A stretch of DNA of 64,000 bases from Xanthomonas sp. AM6 (GTDB lineage Bacteria; Pseudomonadota; Gammaproteobacteria; Xanthomonadales; Xanthomonadaceae): NCBI RefSeq assembly GCF_025665335.1, contig NZ_CP106869.1, positions 1,824,501 to 1,888,500 on the forward strand, given 5' to 3'. The notes under the pieces are model-generated. The model ran no database searches and had not been told where the DNA came from. It was given only the letters and a program-made list of their open reading frames with translations. The translations under genes and the position numbers were made by a program. This document shows positions 7,186 through 16,742 of this stretch, piece after piece. Every line of letters begins with the position of its first letter. Positions within the stretch are counted from its first letter, which is position 1.

Positions 7186-10100
7186 GTGAGGGCGGCGGCG
7201 TCGTTGCACGCGGCGGCCGGCCGCCGCGCTGCGCATGCGTGGTTGCCGGTGCTGCTGGCGCTGCTCGGGTTGCTGTTCGGCGCAGGCACCGCCGCGGCGG
7301 ACGACGCGCCCGCCGCCGGGCCGCCGCCGCTGCGCGACTACGCCGTGGACGCGTGGACCTCGCGCAACGGCCTGCCGCACAACTCGCTGCGCGACCTGGC
7401 GCAGACCGCGGACGGGCGCCTGTGGTTCGCGACCTGGGAAGGGCTGGTGCGCTACAACGGCCTGGACTTCGCGGTGATCGACCGCAGCACCCGTCCCGGC
7501 CTGCCCGACAACGGCGTCGGTTCGCTGTACGTGGGCCGCGACGGCGCGCTATGGCTCAGCGACTCGCGCGGCAACCTGGGCCGCTACGACCGCGCCGGCC
7601 GCTGGCGCTTCTGGGTGCAGCCGCCGGGCTGGCCGCGCGCGTTGATCCACGCCATGACCCAGGACCGCCATGGGCGGCTGTGGCTGCTGTTCGAAGGCAA
7701 CGGGCTGGGCTGCCTGTGGCCGGACGGCCGCTTCGACTACCAGGCGCCGGCGCCGGACGTGCCGCTGGCGGCGAGCTTCCCGCACATCGCCGTCGACGAC
7801 CGCGACCGGGTCTGGATCGGCAGCCTGGACGGCCTGCTGTACCGCGACGCGCAGGGCGCGCTGCGGCGCGCGCCGGCGGCGTTCGGGCTGCCGCCGGGGC
7901 TGGCCTGGCCGTACCGCGACGCGGACGGCACGTTGTGGCTGGTCGCCGGCGAGAACGTGTACCGGCTGCAGGGCGAGCGCGCGGTGCTGATGCATCGGCT
8001 GCCGGGCCACGGCCATTTCACCGCGATGCTGCGCGATCGCAACGGCGAGCTGTGGCTGGGCACCGAGAACCAGGGCCTGCTGCGCATTGGCCGCCATGGC
8101 GTCGAGCACATGGCGCCGGGCGAGGTGCTGCCCAACGGGCGCATCGTGAGCCTACTCGAGGACGCCGAAGGCAGCATCTGGATCGGCGCCAACGGCGGCC
8201 TGTTCCGGCTGCGCGAAACCCTGTTCACCAGCTACACGCGCCACGACGGACTCAGCGGCGACTACGTGCGCGCCTTGCTGGAGGCGCCCGACGGCGCGCT
8301 GTGGATCGGCAGCGCCGCCGGGCTCGACCGGATGGCGGCGGACGGCACGGTCGCGCCGGTGGGCTTGCGCAACGCCGACGGCAGCGCGCCGTCGGTGCTG
8401 AGCCTGGCGCGCGGCGCCGACGGCGACCTGTGGGTCGGCACCTATGCCGACGGTGTGTACCGGATGCGCCAGGGCCGCGTACTTCGCCACTACGGCCAGG
8501 GCGACGGCCTGCCCAGCGGCCACGTGCGCGCGATCAGCGTGGACCGCGCCGGCACGGTGTGGATCGGCACCCAGCGCGGGCTGGTGCGCATCGACGGCGA
8601 GCAGGCGCGCGCCGCCGACGTACCTGGCCTGCCGCAGGGCCTGATCACCGCGCTGGCCAGCATCGACGGCGCGCTGTGGATCGGCTCGGTCGAGGGCACC
8701 TCGGTGCTGCGCGACGGCCAGGTGCAGCGGCTGCCGCTGGAGCCGCTGGGCGGCGCGCGCAGCGTGTTCGGCTTCCAGGCGCTGGGCCGCGACATGTGGA
8801 TCTCCACCGATCGCGGCCTGCACCGCTATCGCGACGGCCGCCTGGCGCGGGTCGGGCTGGAGCAGGGCATGCCGGTGGACACCGTGTTCCAGCTGGTCCG
8901 CGACCGCCTCGGCAACGTCTGGATCAGCAGCAACCGCGGCGTGCTGCGGACCAGCGCCGACGCGCTCGACGCGGTCGCCGACGGCCGCGCCGGCACGCTG
9001 CAGGTGACCCGCTACAACGAGATCGACGGCATGGCCAATGCGCAGGGCAACGGCAGCTCCGGCCCGTCGATGATCGTGCGCGGCGACGGCAGCGTGTGGC
9101 TGGTCACCGCCGGCGGCGTCAGCACGGTCGATCCGCGGCGGCTGCAGCGCTTCCGCGAGCGTCTGCCGCCGCCGGCGGCGATCGAGACCGTGCTGCTGGA
9201 CGGGCGCCCGCTGGCCTGGCGCAGCCAGTCGCGCCTGCCCGGCGCCACCCGCATCGCGGTGTCCTACGTCGGGCTCAGCTACCTGTTGCCCGAGCGCATC
9301 CGCTACCGCACCCGGCTCGACGGCCTGGATGCGGAGTGGGTCGAACGCGGCCAGCAGCGCAGTGTCGAATTCGTCGGCCTGCCGCCGGGCGACTACATCC
9401 TGCACGTGGCCGCGGCGCATCCGGACGGCGCGTGGAGCACGCGCGAGGCGATATGGCGTTTCAGCGTGGCGCCGTTGTGGTGGCAGCGGCGCAGCGTGCA
9501 GGCCGGCGCGGCGCTGGCGCTGCTGCTCGGCATGGTGGCGCTGTACCGCTACCTGATCGGCCGCTACAAGCGCCGCAACCTGCGCCTGGAGCGGCTGGTC
9601 GAGCAGCGCACCGGCGACCTGCGCCTGCAGACCGAGCGGCTGCTGCAGGCCGATGCCGACAAGAACCGGCTGCTGGCCAAACTGCAGGACCAGGCCGACG
9701 CGTTCGAACGCCAGGCCCACGAGGACGCGCTGACCGCGCTGCCGAACCGCCGCCATTTCGACGAGGTGCTGGCCCGCGACGTGCGCCGCGCGCAGCGCAG
9801 CGGCACCCCGCTGTGCCTGCTGGTCATCGATATCGACCGTTTCAAGCAGATCAACGACGGCTATTCGCACGCTACCGGCGATGCGGTGCTGCGCGAGGTC
9901 GGGCGCCTGCTCGCCGAGGCCTGCCGCGGCTCCGACTTGGCGGCGCGGCTGGGCGGGGAGGAATTCGCGGTCGTGCTCAGCGACACCACGCTGGCCGACG
10001 CCGAGCGCATGGCCGCGCGGCTGCGCGAGCTGTTCCACGCGCGTCCGCAATGGGCCGACGGCCCGGCGCTGCGGGTGACCTTCAGCGCCGGGCTGGTGGC

Positions 10101-10200
10101 GCTGGGCGCGGAGGAAACGCCCAGCCAGCTGCTGCAGCGCGCGGACGTGGCGCTGTATCGGGCCAAGAGCGGCGGGCGGGACCGGGTCTGCGTGGGCTGA
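7186..10200 (+). CDS. Periplasmic-sensor diguanylate cyclase (Reg_prop / Y_Y_Y / GGDEF)
   Basis: A 1004-residue membrane sensor predicted to make cyclic di-GMP. Order: signal sequence with hydrophobic core LLALLGLLFGAG (about 20-38), a long run of Reg_prop beta-propeller blades (about 45-640) marked by repeated G-x-L-W-I/F-x-T/G and NGL motifs, a Y_Y_Y domain (about 693-765), one transmembrane segment (about 772-790), a coiled coil (about 795-845) and a GGDEF domain (845-1000). The active site is GGEEF at 923-927. The inhibitory I-site RGSD lies exactly five residues before it, so product feedback is expected. The start is GTG; the preceding bases are poor in Shine-Dalgarno signal. The ligand is unknown; in this architecture sugars or polysaccharide fragments are typical. 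Confidence 0.93.
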   Translation: MRAAASLHAAAGRRAAHAWLPVLLALLGLLFGAGTAAADDAPAAGPPPLRDYAVDAWTSRNGLPHNSLRDLAQTADGRLWFATWEGLVRYNGLDFAVIDRSTRPGLPDNGVGSLYVGRDGALWLSDSRGNLGRYDRAGRWRFWVQPPGWPRALIHAMTQDRHGRLWLLFEGNGLGCLWPDGRFDYQAPAPDVPLAASFPHIAVDDRDRVWIGSLDGLLYRDAQGALRRAPAAFGLPPGLAWPYRDADGTLWLVAGENVYRLQGERAVLMHRLPGHGHFTAMLRDRNGELWLGTENQGLLRIGRHGVEHMAPGEVLPNGRIVSLLEDAEGSIWIGANGGLFRLRETLFTSYTRHDGLSGDYVRALLEAPDGALWIGSAAGLDRMAADGTVAPVGLRNADGSAPSVLSLARGADGDLWVGTYADGVYRMRQGRVLRHYGQGDGLPSGHVRAISVDRAGTVWIGTQRGLVRIDGEQARAADVPGLPQGLITALASIDGALWIGSVEGTSVLRDGQVQRLPLEPLGGARSVFGFQALGRDMWISTDRGLHRYRDGRLARVGLEQGMPVDTVFQLVRDRLGNVWISSNRGVLRTSADALDAVADGRAGTLQVTRYNEIDGMANAQGNGSSGPSMIVRGDGSVWLVTAGGVSTVDPRRLQRFRERLPPPAAIETVLLDGRPLAWRSQSRLPGATRIAVSYVGLSYLLPERIRYRTRLDGLDAEWVERGQQRSVEFVGLPPGDYILHVAAAHPDGAWSTREAIWRFSVAPLWWQRRSVQAGAALALLLGMVALYRYLIGRYKRRNLRLERLVEQRTGDLRLQTERLLQADADKNRLLAKLQDQADAFERQAHEDALTALPNRRHFDEVLARDVRRAQRSGTPLCLLVIDIDRFKQINDGYSHATGDAVLREVGRLLAEACRGSDLAARLGGEEFAVVLSDTTLADAERMAARLRELFHARPQWADGPALRVTFSAGLVALGAEETPSQLLQRADVALYRAKSGGRDRVCVG

Positions 10201-10337
10201 GTGCGGGTGCGGCGGTGCGGCGCCAAGCGCACGCGGCGGGACCTTCCGCGCATGCCGCGCGGCCGCGGTTGCGCATCTGCCGGAGCGATGGGGGCGCGCT
10301 CGGCCCGTTGCCAAGCGGGTGCGACGGGCGCGCGTGG

Positions 10338-10859
10338 TCAGGAGTCTTGCGCTTGCAGGAACTTGAACATGACGTGGGCATCCACCAGGCCCAGTTGCCG
10401 ATGCCGGAAGGCCTTGGGCAGCGTACCGACGATGGCGAAGCCGAGCTTCCGGTACAGCGCCATGGTCGGGCGATTGGTGCTCACGACGTAGTTGAACTGC
10501 ATGGCCATGAAACCATCGCGCTGCGCTTGGGCAAGGCTGTGCTCGACCAGCGCGCGGCCCACGCCCTTGCCTTGCGCGGACGGGTCCACGAGGTAGGTCG
10601 CGGTGGCGACATGCGCGCCCAGATCCGGGTAGTTGGCGCCAAGTTTGTACATGCCGAGCAGGCGCGCGCCGGCCACGGCCACATACGCGATGTGGGCGCC
10701 AAACCAGTGCGCGCGAAAGGTGTCGCAGTCCACGCCATCGGAAAAGGGCAGGGTGTCGCCAGGGGCGATGACGGACCGAAAGAGCGTCCACATCGCCTCA
10801 AGGTCGGCCGGTCCGGCTTGCCGAATCGTCGCCGTCGTGGGGAGGACGCTCGCCTGCAC
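10338..10859 (-). CDS. GNAT-family N-acetyltransferase
   Basis: About 173 residues, cytosolic acetyl-CoA-dependent acetyltransferase. The acetyl-CoA loop is seen as VDPSAQGKGVGRALVEHSLA (Q/R-x-x-G-x-G/A type), followed by the motif-B segment NRPTMALYRKLGFAIVG. The fold begins with TIRQAGPADLEAMWTLF. The start is uncertain: a GTG at 10859 gives a normal GNAT N-terminus, while the ATG at 10937 adds a Pro/Arg-rich extension and overlaps the upstream gene by 50 bases. It lies 28 bases downstream of the GvpU-like gene and may be co-transcribed with it. The substrate cannot be told. Confidence 0.85.
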   Translation of the reverse strand: MQASVLPTTATIRQAGPADLEAMWTLFRSVIAPGDTLPFSDGVDCDTFRAHWFGAHIAYVAVAGARLLGMYKLGANYPDLGAHVATATYLVDPSAQGKGVGRALVEHSLAQAQRDGFMAMQFNYVVSTNRPTMALYRKLGFAIVGTLPKAFRHRQLGLVDAHVMFKFLQAQDS

Positions 10860-10887
10860 GCGCTTGGACCTGTTGCCCGGCGCGTGG

Positions 10888-11349
10888 TCAGGCCTGCTCG
10901 GCGGTGAGCGATCCCAGGCTGAAGCCGGACACGGCATTGATCTTGCCGCGCCACAGCACGCCGCGGTTGTTCGGCAACGGCTGGCCGCCCGGGGAGAAGT
11001 GGCGCGAATCGATCAAGTGGATGAATTGCGGAGGCGAGGCGGCTTGCCCGTCGTTCCCGGCGTCGTAGATCGAGGCATGGCTGGCGAAGGCCTGGCGGAT
11101 GCTCTCCTTGCCTTCGGCGTCGCCGGGATAGGCGGTGGAGAACTCCTGCGCGAACGTCTCGAAGTATTTCCTGCCGCTGACCAGCACGCCCGACACGATG
11201 GCGCCTTCGACGAACAGGGTGACGCCGAACTGCACGTCGGAGGTGTTGACCACCGAGACCAGCTTCTGCAGGTACCAGTCGACACTCTGGCCGTCGAACG
11301 ACAGCTTGATCGCTTCCGGGTTGGAGGGGGTTTCGTCTTGAGCGGTCAT
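10888..11349 (-). CDS. GvpU-like protein of unknown role
   Basis: A 153-residue soluble protein. It resembles proteins annotated as gas-vesicle accessory GvpU: an early hydrophobic strand pair (VQFGVTLFVEGAIVSGVLVSG, about 39-59), a Y/F-rich helix with EFSTAYPGDA, the segment PPQFIHLIDSRHFSPGG and the closing PNNRGVLWRGKINAVSGFSLG. I recognise this pattern from memory and have no alignment. There are no gvp structural genes anywhere in the window, so a gas-vesicle function is doubtful. ATG 11349 follows AAGGAGAATCGC, a good ribosome site. Probably transcribed with the GNAT gene just downstream. Confidence 0.65.
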   Translation of the reverse strand: MTAQDETPSNPEAIKLSFDGQSVDWYLQKLVSVVNTSDVQFGVTLFVEGAIVSGVLVSGRKYFETFAQEFSTAYPGDAEGKESIRQAFASHASIYDAGNDGQAASPPQFIHLIDSRHFSPGGQPLPNNRGVLWRGKINAVSGFSLGSLTAEQA

Positions 11350-11571
11350 GCGATTCTCCTTGGTGGAAGGGCTGGCGCCTGAACCGCGCCGCGGAGCGGT
11401 GGCGGCCAGGCTGCGTCGCCAGGCGGCGAGCGGCCGCGCCGGTTGGATGGTGCGACGCGCTTCCCGGTACCGCCGCGCGAGTGTGCCACAGGAGGCGGGG
11501 CGGAACGCGTTGTCGCGCCGGAGGTGGGATGGCGGCGGCGCAGCGGCCCGGCATCCGGCCGCGCGAGGCGC

Positions 11572-12216
11572 TCAGCCGAGCTGCGGCGCCGGCCAGGCGT
11601 TGGCGATCTTGCAGAACAGCCGTGCGGTCTGCTCGGTGTCGTAGACCGCGCTGTGCGCGTCGGCGGCGTTCCAGTCGAAGCCGGCCGCCTGCACCGCGCG
11701 TGCCAGTACGGTCTGGCCGTAGGCGATGCCGGCCAGGGTCACCGTGTCGAATACGCTGAAGGGGTGGAACGGGTTGCGCTTGTGGCCGCAGCGGGCAACG
11801 GTGGCGTTGAGGAAATTCAGGTCGAAGTGCGCGTTGTGGCCGACCAGGATCGCGCGCTGGCAGCCGTATTTCTTCACCGCCGCGCGCACCGGCGCGAACA
11901 CGTGGTCCAGCGCTTCGCGCTCGGGCTTGGCGAAGCGGAACGGGTGGTCGAGGATGATGCCGGTGACTTCCAGCGATTTCGGGTCGATGGCGGTGCCGGG
12001 CGCCGGCACCACGTGCGCGCTGGCGGTGGCGCCGGGATACAGCTGGCCGAAATCGTCCATCTCGATCGGCACCGCGGCGATCTCCAGCAGCGCATGCCGG
12101 TTCCAGTCGAAGCCGCCGGTCTCCACGTCCACCACCACCGGCAGGTAGCCGCGGAAACGCCGCGACATGGGAGTGATGGCAAGGGGCTGGGACGGGCTGT
12201 CGACGTGATCGTTCAT
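11572..12216 (-). CDS. rnt: Ribonuclease T
   Basis: 3'-5' exoribonuclease of the DEDD family that trims tRNA and other stable RNA 3' ends. The 214-residue product shows Exo[10 protein letters not shown] (first Asp and Glu), Exo[14 protein letters not shown] (second Asp) and Exo[15 protein letters not shown] (His and last Asp), so all catalytic residues are present and it belongs to the DEDDh class. The N-terminus [10 protein letters not shown] followed by [19 protein letters not shown] matches RNase T. The ATG at 12216 was chosen over an extension to 12351 that is only low-complexity. Length agrees with the family (about 205-225). Confidence 0.95.
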   Translation of the reverse strand: MNDHVDSPSQPLAITPMSRRFRGYLPVVVDVETGGFDWNRHALLEIAAVPIEMDDFGQLYPGATASAHVVPAPGTAIDPKSLEVTGIILDHPFRFAKPEREALDHVFAPVRAAVKKYGCQRAILVGHNAHFDLNFLNATVARCGHKRNPFHPFSVFDTVTLAGIAYGQTVLARAVQAAGFDWNAADAHSAVYDTEQTARLFCKIANAWPAPQLG

Positions 12217-12377
12217 GCGCTCAGGGTAGCAGAGCGCGGCCGAATGCCTGCCACGGAGGCGTGCGGCACGCGGCGCCTCGGCAACGTGGACGTAGGTCGC
12301 ATCGCCACGCTGGCGGTGTCCGCCAAGCGGGTCCGCAGCCGCCGTTCGCATATGCCGCGCGGCGCCGGGCGCGCAAC

Positions 12378-12402
12378 GAAAAGCCCCGCCGAAGCGGGGC
12401 CC
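12378..12402 (-). terminator. Rho-independent terminator after the RcnB-like gene
   Basis: Stem GCCCCGC/GCGGGGC with a CGAA/TTCG tetraloop (12383-12400), followed on the minus strand by CTTTTC. It lies 20 bases after the stop of the RcnB-like gene. Confidence 0.75.
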
Positions 12403-12421
12403 TGTTGCGTTGGCGCCGGCG

Positions 12422-12829
12422 TCAGCGGCTGTTGGCGACGACGCTGGCGATGATGCCGGTGGCGACGGCGATCAGCACGTACTGGTCGTCGACCCGGCGC
12501 CACTCGTGGCCGCGCGGCGGCGCCCTCAGGCCGTGCTTGCGGTAGTCCGGCACGCGATCGCCGCGATGGCCGAGCGCGAGGCGTTCGCCGCGCTGGTGGT
12601 GGCGCCAGCCTTCGTGGCGGCCGTTGTCGTGGCGATCGTCATGGCGGTCGTCGCGACGATCGTCGCGATGGTCGTCGTGGCGCGCCTGCTGCGGGCCGCG
12701 GTCGTCGCGGTGGTCGTTGCGATCCTGGGGCCGATCGTGGTCGCGATCGTGGCTGTTCTGGCCGGCGGCGAAGGCGCCGCCGGAGGCCAGCAGCGACAGT
12801 GCGAGGACCGAACCGATGATGCGCTTCAT
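12422..12829 (-). CDS. RcnB-like periplasmic protein, His/Asp-rich
   Basis: A 135-residue exported protein. The signal peptide is [21 protein letters not shown] with cleavage after residue 21. It is followed by a very His/Asp/Arg-rich stretch (about 25-90) and a C-terminal RcnB-type module with [20 protein letters not shown] and a hydrophobic end [11 protein letters not shown]. RcnB of E. coli modulates Ni/Co homeostasis in the periplasm; the His/Asp-rich linker here suggests metal or polyanion binding but gives no proof. The ATG at 12829 is chosen for the clear signal peptide. A terminator follows. No nickel or cobalt exporter lies nearby. Confidence 0.82.
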   Translation of the reverse strand: MKRIIGSVLALSLLASGGAFAAGQNSHDRDHDRPQDRNDHRDDRGPQQARHDDHRDDRRDDRHDDRHDNGRHEGWRHHQRGERLALGHRGDRVPDYRKHGLRAPPRGHEWRRVDDQYVLIAVATGIIASVVANSR

Positions 12830-12981
12830 GGTGTCTCCCGGGGGCGGTGGAGAACGGCTCCACGCGTGACCACACCGTACGCGCCGCTGCATGAACGCAA
12901 TGAATTGCCAGGAGAATCAGCGCGTTGCGGGCGCCGATGCGGCGCCCGGGCGATTGCGCCGCCCGCCGCGGCGAAGCGCGC

Positions 12982-13701
12982 TCAGACGCCGGTGGTGGTG
13001 GTGGTGGTGGTGCTGGTCTCGTCGCGCTTGTCGCGCGGCGGCAGCGGCTGGTCGCCGTGCACCAGGAACCACACGTTCTCGGCGATGTTGGTGGCGTGGT
13101 CGCCGATCCGCTCCAGGTTCTTGGCCATGAACAGCAGATGCGTGCACGGGGTGATGTTGCGCGGATCTTCCATCATGTAGGTCAGCAGTTCGCGGAACAG
13201 CGCGGTGTACTGCGCGTCCAGCAGCGCATCGCCCTGGCGCACCCGCAGCGCGGCGTCGGCATCGCCGCTCTGGTAGGCGGTCAGGGCTTCGCGCACCTGC
13301 TGCGCGGCCAGCGTGCCGAGCTGGCGCAGGCCCAGCGTCTGCGGCATCGGCGGCGAGGTGTTCAGCGCGATCGAGCGCTTGGCCACGTTCGCGGCGTAGT
13401 CGCCGATGCGCTCGATGTCGGCCGGGATGCGCAGGCCGGCCAGGATCTCGCGCAGGTCGCGCGCCATCGGCCCGCGCAGCGCCAGGCGCATCACGTCGTG
13501 GCTGATGGATTGCTCGAGCGCGTCGATCGCCTCGTCGTTGACGACGATGCGCAGCGCGGCGTTGTCGTCGCGGCGTTCGACCACGTCCAGCGCCGCTTCC
13601 AGCTGCGCCACCGCGGTCTCGCCCATGCGCACGATCTCGGCAACGAGGCGGTGCTGTTCTTCGTCGTAGCTCTTCACGATGTGCTCGTTGGGGATGTTCA
13701 T
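12982..13701 (-). CDS. phoU: Phosphate-signalling protein PhoU
   Basis: A cytoplasmic negative regulator that links the Pst transporter to PhoR and keeps the Pho regulon off when phosphate is plentiful. The 239-residue product has two PhoU three-helix repeats with metal-binding acidic motifs (for example DIERIGDYAANVAK and LERIGDHATNIAE, around residues 112 and 203). The C-terminus is unusual: ETSTTTTTTTGV, coded by a run of seven GGT/ACC triplets (12991-13011), likely a slippage-prone microsatellite. It is the last gene of the pst cluster; phoB and phoR are not in the window. Confidence 0.96.
   Translation of the reverse strand: MNIPNEHIVKSYDEEQHRLVAEIVRMGETAVAQLEAALDVVERRDDNAALRIVVNDEAIDALEQSISHDVMRLALRGPMARDLREILAGLRIPADIERIGDYAANVAKRSIALNTSPPMPQTLGLRQLGTLAAQQVREALTAYQSGDADAALRVRQGDALLDAQYTALFRELLTYMMEDPRNITPCTHLLFMAKNLERIGDHATNIAENVWFLVHGDQPLPPRDKRDETSTTTTTTTGV
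12991..13011. repeat. (GGT)7 microsatellite inside phoU
   Basis: Seven GGT triplets in a row, coding for seven Thr in the PhoU C-terminal tail on the minus strand. Confidence 0.8.
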
Positions 13702-13816
13702 AGGCTGCCGGGAATGGGAAATGGGAATGGGAAGGGCGCAGCGGCGCGTGGAGGAGGGGCCGCGAACGGGGGCGTTGCCGCGATGCCCCCATTCCCGATG
13801 CCCGATCCCCGGCGCG

Positions 13817-14644
13817 TCAGCCGAAACGGCCGGTGATGTAGTCTTCGGTCTGCTGCTTGCTGGGCTGCGAGAAGATGATCTCGGTGCGGTCGTGCTCGAT
13901 CAGGTCGCCCAGGTACATGAAGGCCGTGTAGTCCGAGACGCGCGCGGCCTGCTGCATGTTGTGGGTGACGATGACGATGGTGTAGTCGGTCTTCAGCTCT
14001 TCGACCAGTTGCTCGATGCGGCTAGTGGAAATCGGGTCCAGCGCCGAGGTCGGCTCGTCGAGCAGCAGCACGTCCGGGCGCAGGGCCACCGCGCGGGCGA
14101 TGCACAGGCGCTGCTGCTGGCCGCCGGACAGGCCCAGCGCGCTCTGCCCGAGCTTGTCCTTGACCTCGTCCCACAGCGCGCCCTGGCGCAGCGCCTGCTC
14201 GACGCGGTCGTTCATGTCCGCCTTGGACAGCTTCTCGTGGTGGCGGATGCCGTAGGCGACGTTCTCGAAGATGGTCATCGGGAACGGCACCGGCTTCTGG
14301 AACACCATGCCGACCTTGCTGCGCAGGCGGTTCATCGGGTACTTCGGCGACAGGATGTTCTCGCCGTCCAGCAGCACCTCGCCGCGCGCCTCCAGCTTCG
14401 GATACAGCGCGTAGATGCGGTTGAAGATGCGCAGCAGGGTGGACTTGCCGCAGCCGGACGGGCCGATCAGCGCGGTGACGCGCTTTTCCGGCACCTCGAT
14501 GTTGATGCCCTTCAGCGCGTGGTACTTGTCGTAGTAGAAGTCCAGGCCGCGCGCGGCCACCTTGACCGGCGATGGCGCCAGCGCGGTGTGCCCGGTGGGC
14601 ATGGCGATGCGGTGCATCGGTGCGGCGTTGTGCTGATCGTTCAT
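13817..14644 (-). CDS. pstB: Phosphate ABC transporter ATP-binding protein PstB
   Basis: The ATPase that powers high-affinity phosphate import, peripheral to the inner membrane with PstA and PstC. Walker A is GPSGCGKST, the signature [14 protein letters not shown], Walker [14 protein letters not shown], and the H-loop IVIVTHN. Length is 275 from the ATG at 14644, which has GGAA about 7 bases upstream; an in-frame ATG at 14656 has no ribosome site. The stop of pstA lies only about 20 bases upstream. A 115-base spacer with degenerate GGGAATGGGAA repeats separates it from phoU. Confidence 0.96.
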   Translation of the reverse strand: MNDQHNAAPMHRIAMPTGHTALAPSPVKVAARGLDFYYDKYHALKGINIEVPEKRVTALIGPSGCGKSTLLRIFNRIYALYPKLEARGEVLLDGENILSPKYPMNRLRSKVGMVFQKPVPFPMTIFENVAYGIRHHEKLSKADMNDRVEQALRQGALWDEVKDKLGQSALGLSGGQQQRLCIARAVALRPDVLLLDEPTSALDPISTSRIEQLVEELKTDYTIVIVTHNMQQAARVSDYTAFMYLGDLIEHDRTEIIFSQPSKQQTEDYITGRFG

Positions 14645-14663
14645 GGCCGGTTCCATAGGGGAA

Positions 14664-15530
14664 TCAATCGTTGGATGTCTTGTAGCGGCTCAGCAGGGCG
14701 CGCGCGCCCAGGCTGACCAGCAGCACGAACACGGTGAGCACCAGCGCGCCGGACCAGGCCAGCTGCTGCCAGGTCGGGTAGGGGCTGCCGGCGAAGGAGT
14801 TCATCACCACCGGCACGCTCGCCATCGGCTGCATGATGTTGTTGTTCCAGTACTGGTTGCCGAAGGCGGTGAACAGCAGCGGCGCGGTCTCGCCGCTGAT
14901 GCGCGCCAGCGCCAGCAGCACGCCGGTGACGATGCCGGCCGAGGCGCTGCGGTACAGCACCTGGATGGTCACCTTCCACTGCGGGATGCCCAGCGACAGC
15001 GCCGCTTCGCGCATCTGCGAAGGCACCAGGCGCAGCATCTCGTCGGTGGTGCGCACCACCACCGGCAGCACGATGAAGGCCAGCGACAGCGCGCCGGCCA
15101 TCGCCGAGAAGCGCCCGCCGGTCTGCATCACGTACAGCGTGTACACGAACAGGCCGAGCACGATCGACGGCGCCGACAGCAGGATGTCGTTGACGAAGCG
15201 CACCACCTGGCCGGTCTTGCGCGCGTTGCCGTATTCGGCCAGCCAGGTGCCGGCGGCCACGCCCAGCGGGGTGCCGATCAGCAGCGCCAGGCCGCACATC
15301 ACCGCGCTGCCGAAGAACGCGTTGGCCAGGCCGCCATCCTCGCCCGGCGGCGGGGTCATGCGGGTGAACAGGTCGACGTCGATGCCGGCGATGCCCTTGG
15401 CCAGCAGCGTCCACAGGATCCAGCCCAGGAACACCAGCCCGAACAGCGCGGTGAGGCAGGACAGCAGCAGCGCGAAGACGTTGACCACGCGGCGGCGGTT
15501 GTACAGGCGGTCTGCGATGTCGGCGGCCAT
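14664..15530 (-). CDS. pstA: Phosphate ABC transporter permease PstA
   Basis: Inner-membrane permease subunit, 288 residues, six predicted transmembrane segments, the first at about 18-38 ([20 protein letters not shown]). The EAA-like cytoplasmic loop is seen in [20 protein letters not shown], which contacts PstB. The start codon follows the pstC stop with no gap (TAA then ATG), so the two are translationally coupled in one operon. Confidence 0.96.
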   Translation of the reverse strand: MAADIADRLYNRRRVVNVFALLLSCLTALFGLVFLGWILWTLLAKGIAGIDVDLFTRMTPPPGEDGGLANAFFGSAVMCGLALLIGTPLGVAAGTWLAEYGNARKTGQVVRFVNDILLSAPSIVLGLFVYTLYVMQTGGRFSAMAGALSLAFIVLPVVVRTTDEMLRLVPSQMREAALSLGIPQWKVTIQVLYRSASAGIVTGVLLALARISGETAPLLFTAFGNQYWNNNIMQPMASVPVVMNSFAGSPYPTWQQLAWSGALVLTVFVLLVSLGARALLSRYKTSND

Positions 15531-16505
15531 TTAGTTGCCCTCCCGGCGCGACAGTTGCTGCAGCATCAGGCGGGCGATCGCCAGCACGATGAAGGTCACG
15601 ATGAACAGTACGAAGCCCAGCAGCAGCAGCGCCGAACGGTAGGTCTCGGTGGCCTCGCCGAAGTCGTTGGCGATCAGCGCGGCGATGGTGGTGCCCGGCT
15701 CCAGCAGCGACGGCGACAGCCGCACCGTGTTGCCGACCACGAACGCCACCGCCATGGTCTCGCCGAGCGCGCGGCCCAGGCCCAGGAAGATGCCGCCGAT
15801 CACCGCCGAGCGGGTGTAGGGCAGCACGATGTCCCAGCTCACTTCCCACTTGGTCGAGCCCAGCGCGTAGGCCGATTCCTTCAGCCGCGTCGGCACGGTC
15901 AGGAACACCTCGCGCATCACCGAGGAGATGAACGGGATCACCATGATCGCCAGCACGAAGCCGGCGGTGAGCAGGCCGATGCCCAGCGGCGGGCCCTGGA
16001 ACATCGGGCCGATCACCGGCAGCGTGCCGACGTGGTCGTTGAGCCACGGCGTGCCGTATTCGGTCATCACCGGCACCAGCACGAACAGGCCCCACATGCC
16101 GTAGATGATCGACGGGATGCCGGCCAGCAGTTCGATGGCGGTGCCGATCGGGCCGCGCAGCCAGCGCGGCGACACTTCGGTGAGGAAGAAGGCGATGCCG
16201 TAGCTCACCGGCACCGCGATCAGCATCGCGATCAGCGCCGTGACCAGGGTGCCGTAGATCGGCGCCAGCGCGCCGTACTTGTTCTCGACCGGGTTCCATT
16301 CGCTGGAGTAGAAGAAGCTCAGGCCCTGCATCTGCAGGGCATGGCGGCCGCCCCACAGCATCGACAGCGCCGCGCTGGCCAGGGCGATGAGGACGAATAC
16401 GACGGTGGCGGTGAGCGTCCAGCGGAACAGTCGGTCGGCACGGGCGTCGCGCAGGTCGCGTCCGCGGGGCGCCGTTATCGCTTCGGGAATGACAGTGGCG
16501 TTCAT
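15531..16505 (-). CDS. pstC: Phosphate ABC transporter permease PstC
   Basis: Partner permease of PstA, 324 residues. N-terminal cytoplasmic segment, first membrane helix at about 30-50 (ATVVFVLIALASAALSML), a periplasmic loop with FFYSSEWNPV, and five further helices. The EAA-like loop is LKESAYALGSTKWEVSWDIV, and ALGETMAVAFVVGN is a conserved PstC stretch. It is first in the pstCAB-phoU run; the 237-base gap upstream to pstS contains hairpins that may lower expression of the permease genes relative to pstS. Confidence 0.96.
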   Translation of the reverse strand: MNATVIPEAITAPRGRDLRDARADRLFRWTLTATVVFVLIALASAALSMLWGGRHALQMQGLSFFYSSEWNPVENKYGALAPIYGTLVTALIAMLIAVPVSYGIAFFLTEVSPRWLRGPIGTAIELLAGIPSIIYGMWGLFVLVPVMTEYGTPWLNDHVGTLPVIGPMFQGPPLGIGLLTAGFVLAIMVIPFISSVMREVFLTVPTRLKESAYALGSTKWEVSWDIVLPYTRSAVIGGIFLGLGRALGETMAVAFVVGNTVRLSPSLLEPGTTIAALIANDFGEATETYRSALLLLGFVLFIVTFIVLAIARLMLQQLSRREGN

Positions 16506-16645
16506 GGGCTCGATGTTTGCCGGACCGCGCAGGGGCGCGGTCCGATCGTGGCCGCGGCGGGGGTGGCCGCGCGCGGTGGGTGGCTGCGTCGCTCCCGCGC
16601 AGGCGGGAACCCGAAAGTCCGGATTACGTGGTGCCGATGCGGCGG

Positions 16646-16740
16646 CCGGCGGTGCTTGCGGCGCACCGCCGGTCGCTGGATACCTGCGCGGCGCGCCATG
16701 CGTGCCGCGTTGCCGCCGCCGGCAAGGGCGGCGGCGGTGC
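16646..16740 (-). promoter_or_regulatory. Hairpins in the pstS-pstC intercistronic region
   Basis: Two GC-rich stem-loops: CCGGCGGTGC/GCACCGCCGG (16646-16672, loop of 7) and CCGCCGCC/GGCGGCGG (about 16713-16737) directly after the pstS stop. Neither has a U tract, so they are better read as mRNA-protecting or attenuating structures than as terminators. This would give more PstS than PstCA. Function is inferred. Confidence 0.5.
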
Positions 16741-16742
16741 GC

